A stretch of DNA of 64,000 nucleotides from Brasenia schreberi (lineage: Eukaryota > Streptophyta > Magnoliopsida > Nymphaeales > Cabombaceae), in assembly GCA_036023115.1 (NCBI GenBank), contig JAYKKT010000091.1:35265501-35329500 (forward strand), given 5' to 3'. Positions 57,135-64,000 of this stretch are shown piece by piece (positions within the stretch are counted from its first letter, which is position 1; each line of letters begins with the position of its first letter). The notes under the pieces are model-generated. The model searched no databases and was not told where the DNA came from. It saw nothing but the letters and a program-made list of their open reading frames with translations. The position numbers and the translations under genes are program-made.

Positions 57135-59945
57135 TTAGGAGAAATCTTTGGACGTGATAGTCTCAAGAAGGGGTATATTTTGTGGAGGAAAAGTGTCATC
57201 CTATGCGAGCATGTGGTGTAATGATAGACAAAAGACTCAAAGCTATGTTTTTATGGCATACTAGACTAGGGCATTACCTTTATCTAAATTGAGAGTTGTC
57301 TTACCTGATATATGTAGAAATCTGGGAAAGATTAATATTGAATGTGATGTTTGTCGACATGCTAAACATGTTAGAAACTCTTTTCATAAAAGCGATTATA
57401 GAGTAATGAAACCTTTTGAAATAATTCATTATGATGTATGGGGTCCATGCTCTACTTTGGTTATTACTGGTCATTGATACTTGGTCATTTTTATTGATGA
57501 TTATTCAAGATTTACCATGATTTATTTGATGAAGCCAAAAAATGAGATAAAAGCTTTATTTCTTCATTTCATAAGTTAGTTAAGAATCAATTTCAAACTC
57601 AAGTAAAGATTCTCAGGTCTTAAAATGGGAATGAATTTATGTCCTCTACTCTTAAGAATTATTTGACAAGGGAATTATTTACCAAACTACTTCCATAAAC
57701 TCTCAATAAAATAGAGTGGTTGAAAGGAAGAATTGACTGGAAGTTACAAGAACCTTGGCCTTGGGATCGCATGCTCCTAAATACCTATGGGGAGAAGTCA
57801 TCCTTATAACAATATACTTGATAAACAAAGCCCCATCTAGTGTCTTAGATGGTAAATCTCCATTTATGATGCTTCATTCTACTAACAAAGCCTTTCATGT
57901 TCAACATAGAGTATTTGGATGTGTTTGCTATATACCTATTCATTCTTAGATGAGAGATAAATTAGATCCCATATCTAGTATGTATTTGTTGGATACACAC
58001 CATTCTAGGTGTAATGACCCATGTAATAAGAAATTCTATACTACAATTGATATATCCTTTCATGAATCTAAGTTCTACTATGACATGGATGCAGAGAATA
58101 AAAAGATTGTTGAAGAATTACCACAAGTCATGTCAGTAATTCTAGATTGTGAGAAATCGAAGACCACATGAAGAGAGGTGAGACAAACAATATGCCAGAA
58201 ACTGAGATAAAGACATATATCAGAGGAGAAAGAAAAATAATTCTACCAATGGAAGAGATTACCATGGTTGAAGAAGATTTATCCTCCTCATGTCCTTCAT
58301 AGATCGATATGCAAGAAGAAGAACATGATTTTAATCTACCCATTGCACTAAGAAAAGGTAAGAGAACATGTACATACTCTATATGTAAGTATATCTCTCT
58401 TAAGAATACATCCTCTAGTTATAAATCTTTTGCTATGAATGTGGACTTTACTTATATTCCACATAATTTTAAGAATGCTAATGGATATGTTGAGTAACAG
58501 CTTGCTATGAAACAAGAGCTTGAGGCCTGGGGAAAAATAAGATATGGGATATAGTTGACTTACCACCAAGAAGGAAGACACTGTGTTGTAAATGGGTTTA
58601 TACCATTAAAGTAAAAGCATATGGAAGTATAAGCAAGGCTAGTAGCAAAGAGCTACAATAAAGTCTATGACTTGGACTACAATGAGACATTTGCATATGT
58701 AGCAAAACTTATTACTGTCTGGGTGATCATTAACATGACAACTAATAAGAATTGGAAACTCTAGCAATTAGATGTAAAAAATGCTTTCTTATTGGACAAC
58801 CAAACGGAGGAGATACATATGAAATTACCTCTAAGTCTGAGAGACAAACAGGGAATATTGAAGGTGTGTAATTTGTAGAAAGCCTTATACGGATTGAAGC
58901 AATCCTCTAAAACCTGGTTCAAGAGATTCAATGATGGGATTATTGGTCTTGGCTATTCCCAAAGTGCAAACGATCATACATTATTTGTAAAGCATGGTAA
59001 AGACATTTCTATTCTCGTAGTATGTTTTGATGATATTATAATTATAGGTGATGATGTCAAAGAAATTGAAAAGCTAAAGAAACAACTTCATAAGCTATTC
59101 AACTTAAAGGATTTAGAAAGACTTCACTACTTCCTAGGTATTGAAGTTTTGTATTTAAGCAAAGGTATATTCCTAACTTAGAGGAAATTGAATTTGTTAA
59201 AGGATACTAGGATGACCAATGTACCAATGAAAGTGAACAAAAGATTATCTCAGAATGAGGATGAGAAATATGAAGACGTAGAGAGATACCAAAGACTGGT
59301 GGAAAAACTAATTTATCTAATTTATCACCCGATCAAATATCACTTTTGCAGTGGGTATTGTGAGCAGGTATATGCATGCACCATCCAGATGTTACATGGA
59401 AGTTGTATATCAAATTGTCATATACTTAAAAAGAACTCTGGGTTAGTGAATGATTTATGTTAAGCATGGACACATAGACTTAGAGGTACACAATGATGCA
59501 AATTGGGAATATTTACTAGAAGATCAAAAATCTATTACAAGATACCTTTAATCTATTTAGAGGAAATATTATATCCTTTAAAAGTAAGAAACGATCAGTT
59601 ATTGCTAGAGTTAGTACAGAAGCGAAATATAGAGCCGTATCCCATGGTTTGTGTGAGGGATTATGGCTTCACACACTTATCAAGGACTTGGGAGAAGAGA
59701 TACAATTACCTATCCGGGGATGTTGTGATATTAAGGTTGCCATATAAATTACATTGAATCCGGTTTATCATGAGAGAACAAAATATATAGAAGTGAACTG
59801 TCATTTCATTCAACAGAAAATATTGAACAAACAATTTCAATTAACTCATGTGAGATCAAATGACCAAATGACATATATGTTGACTAAAACAGTACCAAAA
59901 AGAATATTATGAAAGACTATAGATAAGTTGGGTGTATGTAGTGTT
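57135..59945 (+). pseudogene. COP-A pol remnant: integrase, RT, RNase H
   Basis: Order: pre-integrase zinc region (57289-57477: LSKLRVVLPDICRN, CDVCRHAKHVRNSFHKSDYR, IIHYDVWGPCS); integrase core (FIDDYSRFTMIYLMKPKN, about 57485-57545); AAPKYLWGE-like and HRVFGCVCYIPIHS (57755-57949); RT from about 58560, with SSKTWFKRFNDGIIGLGYSQ and LVVCFDDIIIIGDD (58894-59181), where the YVDD box reads CFDD; LHYFLGIEVLY; RNase H traces (59500-59800) and ERTKYIEV. Stops throughout, including inside the integrase catalytic region. Confidence 0.85.
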
Positions 59946-59952
59946 TTCAACC

Positions 59953-59967
59953 CAACTTGAGGGGGAG
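59953..59967 (+). other. COP-A polypurine tract
   Basis: CAACTTGAGGGGGAG directly before the right LTR; the plus-strand primer site of Copia reverse transcription. Confidence 0.85.
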
Positions 59968-60252
59968 TATTGAGAGGAACAACGGGATCTGGTCAAAGTC
60001 TATTTTAATCTATAACCAGCTGTTATTTCTTTTTGTTTTCAAAGATTCTTTTATTTTCATTTCATTAATGACATACTCGTAATATGTCATGTATTGTATG
60101 TATTTAAGTCTCCAGGGCTTCAACCCTAGAGACTAACACACGATATTAATAAAAGAGAGAGAAAATGGCTACTATGAACAACAAAAAAGGCTGATCGGCA
60201 GCCAGTGATTGTTCTCTCCAATGCTGCGCTTGTGTTTTCTGCTAAACTAACA
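59968..60252 (+). repeat. COP-A 3' LTR
   Basis: 285 bp; starts TATTGAGAGG where the partner has TGTTGAGAGG, ends CTAACA; followed by TGCAT. Confidence 0.92.
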
Positions 60253-60257
60253 TGCAT

Positions 60258-60483
60258 GAGCTCCTATTATCCTGTATTTTCTGATCTACTAACACCTTCT
60301 CAACGAGTATCCACCACTTCCTTTCTTGAGCTGGCAGCCACTTGCTAGATGCCAAAAGTAAGAATTGTGGTCTTAAATACATTCGGACATGCATTTTGCA
60401 GCTGTATATGCACCTTTTTCTGTGGATCACTTTACAATTTAATGAATTTATGGGATTTCATGCTTTTGTTTAGGATCACATAA
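60258..60483. other. Right flank of COP-A, no feature
   Basis: Host DNA that once continued from 28184. No coding signature seen. Confidence 0.45.
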
Positions 60484-60960
60484 TAATCTATTGAAAACGG
60501 ATTGATGGAATTTCAACAAGGTGGGAGAATTGATGGAGACTTGCACAAAATTAATCTATCTGCCTAAATGGAGTTTTGCATTAGGTATTTCATGTAACAG
60601 AAAGATACTACAAAAATTGAGACAAGCATTATAACTAAGGCAGCTGTAAGACCAGTAATGCTCTACAATGGAATGTATTAAGCAGTCAACTATCAAAATG
60701 TGTAGAGGATGTTCGTGGCAGAAGTGAACACGTGGAGGTGGATGTTTAACCACACAGAGATCTCTAATGAGGTTATTAGGTGAAGAGTTGGTCTAACACC
60801 AATTGAAGATAAGGCAATAGAGGCATGCTAAAGATGGTTCAAACATTCAGAAAGGTGGCCACTCAGAAGTCCACGGGAAGGTATCAGAATTTGGGATGGT
60901 GAGAATTTAAAAGAGGGAGAGGAATGACTTCATATAAATTACAAGTCTATAAAGGTTTGA
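60484..60960 (+). mobile_element. Old RTE LINE relic (RTE-11)
   Basis: Broken frames read GRIDGDLHKIN, AAVRPVMLYNG, VAEVNTWRWMFNHTE, ISNEVIR, LTPIEDKA, RWFKHSERWP and LKEGEE, the thumb and C-terminal region of an RTE ORF2, diverged from the young copies. No tail. Confidence 0.7.
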
Positions 60961-61749
60961 AGAATGACAATAACAAAGAATGATGATGAAGAAGAACAAC
61001 TGTTGAAGTTTTTCTTTGCTAACACGACAACATCAGTGTCTGTTGATGTGATGCTCCTTCGTTATGCATTTGGTTTTAGTGTTAGTATTAATGCTGTGTA
61101 TCATATCTTTGACCTTGAACGATTCCAAGTATCTTTTGGTTGTCATTGTTATGCATGTCAGTTTGGTGTTTAAGTATGGCATGGGTATCCTTATTTTTTG
61201 GGCTTTTTCTTTTGTATTTTTTTGGACTTGTTTCTCTTGGAAAAAACATGATAGCAATGCTATGCTATTACATGTGTAGTGCATGTGATTAACGATATGG
61301 GGTATGCAAAACTACTTGCTTTGCATGCTGATTTTTATTTGCATAACAAATCACCTCTACTTTGCGTCCTTTCATTTCCTATAGTTATTTTATTATTGAG
61401 TATTATTTTTATTTGTAATAACCCTAAGTTTTGTATGTACAAAAATTTGTTGTCAATATGTATTCCATGCAATTTCTTACTTATTTCCACTCGGATTTCT
61501 TATTGCACATACACGTTTCTCATAAATTTGGTCCGTACATTGACCCCTGCAACCATCTCTTTTTTCAAGGGTATGTTAATAATTCCTCTTGTTTACTGCT
61601 GGTAACTGATATAACGCACTTGTATCTCGCAGTTGTGTTAACTAGGAAATATACAATATGTTATAACACTTCAGAAAATAAGGCCTTAAGATTTTTGCGT
61701 GATTCATTGGCAATCTCTGGAAATTTTCTACCATTGAAGTACATGTAGC
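60961..61749. other. Intergenic, no gene recognised
   Basis: AT-rich; open frames 61064-61279, 61279-61605 and 61431-61748 are hydrophobic by composition and match no family I know. Confidence 0.45.
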
Positions 61750-62117
61750 TATATTGGGTTACATCAATGATCAACTTTAAGTCCATACTTATTTATAATG
61801 GTGATTGATGAGTTAACAAAAAATATTCAAGATGAAGTGCCTTGGTGTATGTTATTTGGAGATGACATTGTGTTAGTGGAAGAGTCTAAGAAAAAAGTTA
61901 ATAGAAAATTGGAACTATGGAGAGAAGCATTAGAAAGCAAAGGCCTCCGACTTAGTAGAACAAAGACAAAATATATGGAATGTAAGTTTGATCATTTGGT
62001 TACTCCAGAGGACATAGAAATTAAAATTGGCACACATTGCATCCCCCAAAAGGAAAGTTTTAAATACTTAGGGTCAATTTTTAAGAGTGATGGAAGAATT
62101 GATGGAGATGTTACACA
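61750..62117 (+). mobile_element. RTE LINE, truncated, left part (RTE-12)
   Basis: Begins in the GLHQ segment and reads [40 protein letters not shown], ...KSFKYLGSIFKSDGRIDGDV without interruption (61798-62117). The catalytic box is FGDD with both Asp residues. Interrupted at 62118 by the small TIR element and resuming for about 15 bases at 62759. Confidence 0.9.
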
Positions 62118-62750
62118 CTAAGTCACACACACACTTCTAAGGGGTGGAGTGTTGACCTCGACATGGGTGCGACACTGACACCAACACCAACACCGTGTCG
62201 GTGTGACTTGACAATTTTTTTTTTGTAACTCACGGTTCTGCCATCTATGGTGTATTTATCCTACAGTACCCGATCAAAGAGGGAGTAATCCATGAAGACA
62301 ATGAAACCAAAGACTCTTAGTCGACTCATGACCTTATCTCCCATGATGACCACCTGAGTTACCTCACCATAGTTTTCAAAATACTCCTTGAGCTTGTCTT
62401 CCATCATCTCCCATGAAACTCTGCCAATGAACATAGAATAATATGTCAACGCGGACCTTCTTCACTTCCTTTTGTGTGGATATTCCATGCTTCAAAATCT
62501 GGTATCGATTTTGAAGTAGTGAAGATTGATTTGTGGATTATGATAAAATTAGTAGTTGTTTACCATTTATGTGTTTGCTTTAATATAAAGTTGTGTACTT
62601 GCTATTGTCATATGCTTATGTTAATTGATGTTTCACTTGTTGTAGCTTGAATATTATATATAATATATAATATTATGTACCCTAGCCGTGTCGCCGCTCC
62701 CAAAATTTATGAAATTTGCCATATCCTGCACCCGCACCCGTGTGACATAG
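62118..62750. mobile_element. 633-bp TIR element with captured hnRNP fragment
   Basis: Ends CTAAGTCACAC (62118-62128) and GTGTGACATAG (62740-62750) are inverted copies with one mismatch. Flanking 8-mers GTTACACA (62110-62117) and GTTACGTA (62751-62758) correspond to one site in the LINE consensus, so removing the element restores GTTACACATAGAATT. The 8-9 bp duplication suggests hAT or Mutator-type mobilisation. No transposase. The interior carries an RRM fragment on the minus strand, which makes it a Pack-type element. A TATATATAATATATAA stretch is near 62652. Confidence 0.75.
62226..62449 (-). pseudogene. Captured RRM fragment of an hnRNP-like RNA-binding protein
   Basis: Minus strand: SMFIGRVSWEMMEDKLKEYF, ENYGEVTQVVIMGDKVMSR, LRVFGFIVFMDYSLFDRVL, a stop, then DKYTIDGRTV. 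This matches the first RRM of plant heterogeneous nuclear ribonucleoprotein 1-type proteins (usual text ...LFIGGISWET...GRPRGFGFVVF...KH.IDGR.V). RNP1 is VFGFIVF where RGFGFIVF is usual, and a TAG replaces the Gln after DRVL. Only about 75 residues are present. Different family member from the RS2Z capture at 31114. Confidence 0.75.
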
Positions 62751-62758
62751 GTTACGTA

Positions 62759-64000
62759 TAGAATTAATGCTGGAGATGGCACACATTGCATCCCCCAAAA
62801 TAAAGATGTGTTAGGTGTATCTAAGGGAGGTGTACCGGCACAAAAGGAAGCTTGGTGGTGGAGTGAAGTAGTGCAAAATAAAATCAAGGCAAAGAGGGCA
62901 TGTTACAAATTACATTATGCTAAGAAAACTAGTGAAACTTTAGAGGCTTATAAGAAAGCAAAGAAGGAAGCGAAAAAGGCCGTGAGTGAAGCAAAAGCTA
63001 AAATTTGAGAGGATTTATATAAAAAACTCAACTCAAAAGAGGGTGAAAGAGATATTTTTAGGATAGCTATGGCTAGAGATAAGAAAACTAAAGATCTTAA
63101 TTATGTTAAATGCATCATGGACGAGGATGAAAAAATTCTAGTGGCAAATGATGATATAAGAAATAGATGGAAAAACTATTTTTATAAGCTTTTTAATGAA
63201 AATAAAGATGTTAGTATTAGCTTAGGAGAGTTAGCCAAATTAGAAAAGTATATAAATCACAATTTCTACCGACGTATTCAAAAGAATGAAATCAAAGAGG
63301 CTCTTAAACAAATGAAGGGTGGTAAATCGGTAGGACCATATATTATTCCTATAGAAGTTTGGAAAATACTAGGAGAAATAGGAATCACTTGGCTCACAAG
63401 ACTATTTAATGAAATATGAAAAAACCAAAAGATGCCCGAGGAATAGAGAGCGAGTACACTTATACCCATATATAAGAACAAAGGAGACATTCAAAATTGT
63501 CAAAGGAGACATTCAAAATTGTGCGAATTATCGAGGTATTAAGTTAATGAGCCATACTATGAAATTGTGGGAAAGAATTATCGAACATTGGTTAAAACAA
63601 GTATTAAGTACAACAGAGAATCAATTTGGATTCATGTCATGCAGATCTACGGTTGAAGTGATTCACCTTTTGAGATGTCTTATGGAACATTTTAGAGCAA
63701 AAAAAAAGACCACATGATATTTATTGATCTAGAAAAAGCTTATGATAGAGTACTCCAGGAGGTTCTTTGGAGAACTTTGGAAAAAAGAGGTATCCCATTG
63801 GCATACATTAACCTTATAAGAGACATGTATGATTGTGCAAAAACATGTGTGAGGACTTATGAAGGAATGACAGACTTCTTTGAAGTTTATATTGGGTTAC
63901 ATCAAGGATCAACTTTTGGTCCATACTTATTTATAATGGTGATTGATGAGTTAACAAAATATATTCAAGATGAAGTACCTTGGTGTATGTTATTTGCAGA
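62759..64000 (+). mobile_element. RTE LINE running off the right edge (RTE-13), with rearranged start
   Basis: The first 40 bases join three out-of-order LINE pieces: AGAATTAATGCTGG (thumb), GGCACACATTGCATCCCCCA (before the thumb), then AAAGATGTGTTAGGTGTATC (linker). From there it is collinear to the edge: [71 protein letters not shown], and the catalytic box just being entered at 64000. A short local duplication (CAAAGGAGACATTCAAAATTGT twice) lies at 63480-63523. Contains stops (63007, 63417, 63445) but is among the least diverged copies. Confidence 0.9.
62808..63717 (+). pseudogene. RTE-13 ORF2, linker and RT N-terminus
   Basis: Open segments 62808-63008, 63069-63419 and 63409-63717 cover the linker (AKRACYKLHYAKKTSETLEA), the RT entry (NFYRRIQKNEIKEALKQMKG) and the YRGIKLMSHTMKLWERIIEH block. 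The RT continues in another frame past 63718. The segments are separated by single stops or small shifts. Confidence 0.85.

Larger units (their letters stand above)
28185..60252 (+). mobile_element. COP-A: outermost Copia LTR retrotransposon, 32 kb with nested insertions
   Basis: Related LTRs lie at 28185-28467 and 59968-60252, flanked by the identical 5-bp target duplication TGCAT (28180-28184; 60253-60257). A primer-binding site TGGTATGAGAGCC follows the left LTR, and a polypurine tract CAACTTGAGGGGGAG precedes the right one. Its own gag remnant is at 28680-29336 and its pol remnant at 57135-59945, in the Copia order integrase-RT-RNase H. Everything between 29340 and 57134 is inserted. The zinc-knuckle/protease part is missing, probably deleted with the insertions. 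All frames are broken, and the LTRs differ at many positions, so this is an old copy. Confidence 0.9.

Noticed and set aside
61064..61748. Hydrophobic ORFs suggesting small membrane proteins
   Set aside because: T-rich DNA gives such frames by chance; no family match, no start context, three overlapping frames.

Overview
The window is nuclear DNA of a flowering plant. It is AT-rich with large (AT)n/(GA)n microsatellites. It holds the 5' ends or partial exon sets of two plant genes with spliceosomal introns, and otherwise plant transposons: an RTE-clade LINE family whose 3' end runs into GTTGTTG repeats, Copia LTR elements primed by initiator-Met tRNA (TGGTATCAGAGC type), hAT transposons with 8-bp target duplications, a Mutator-like relic and SINE-like sequences. 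I cannot name the species. The sequence shows no bacterial, organellar or free viral signature.

Left third (1-28,180). Recognisable host genes: (i) the first two exons of a minus-strand ALG12-type mannosyltransferase (6620-6877); (ii) six exons of a plus-strand WAT1-related/EamA (nodulin MtN21-like) transporter (17031-22408), whose expected last exon is not found; (iii) a decayed minus-strand pectin methylesterase/invertase inhibitor (about 12399-12850). Between and inside them lie RTE LINE copies (1-2202, 2210-2598 reversed, 4061-5511, 5975-6115, 19657-19969, about 20225-20915, 23416-23810 reversed), a Mutator-like relic (about 7560-9747), an Au-like SINE (about 11832-12020) and a repeat-rich tract (about 24,900-28,180).

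Middle (28,180-60,257). One Copia element, COP-A, spans 28185-60252: its two LTRs are flanked by the same 5-bp target duplication, TGCAT. Its 32 kb length comes from nested insertions. Inside COP-A are an RTE LINE (29340-33394) and a reversed Copia, COP-B (33395-57134). COP-B holds hAT-1 (33910-39041, duplication GTTTTACT), hAT-2 (41552-54064, duplication CTTTCCAC) and an RTE LINE (54846-55925). hAT-1 contains a rearranged Copia, COP-C. hAT-2 contains COP-D (42001-50824, duplication TTAAA) and a GC-rich insert. COP-D contains hAT-3 (42668-45982, duplication CTTGCAAC), the best preserved transposase of the window. The deepest path is five elements: COP-A > COP-B > hAT-2 > COP-D > hAT-3. The LINE in COP-A carries a small LTR element (30434-32936, duplication CACAT) with no gag-pol but with an intact RRM captured from an RS2Z-type SR splicing factor gene.

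Right end (60,258-64,000). An old RTE fragment, intergenic DNA, then RTE copies that run off the right edge. One of these is split by a 633-bp element (62118-62750) with short inverted repeats and about 8-bp target duplications; it carries a captured, broken RRM of an hnRNP-like gene.

The assignments rest on reading translated motifs and matching repeat ends by eye. No alignment or database search was run. Most TE coding regions are broken by stops or frameshifts.
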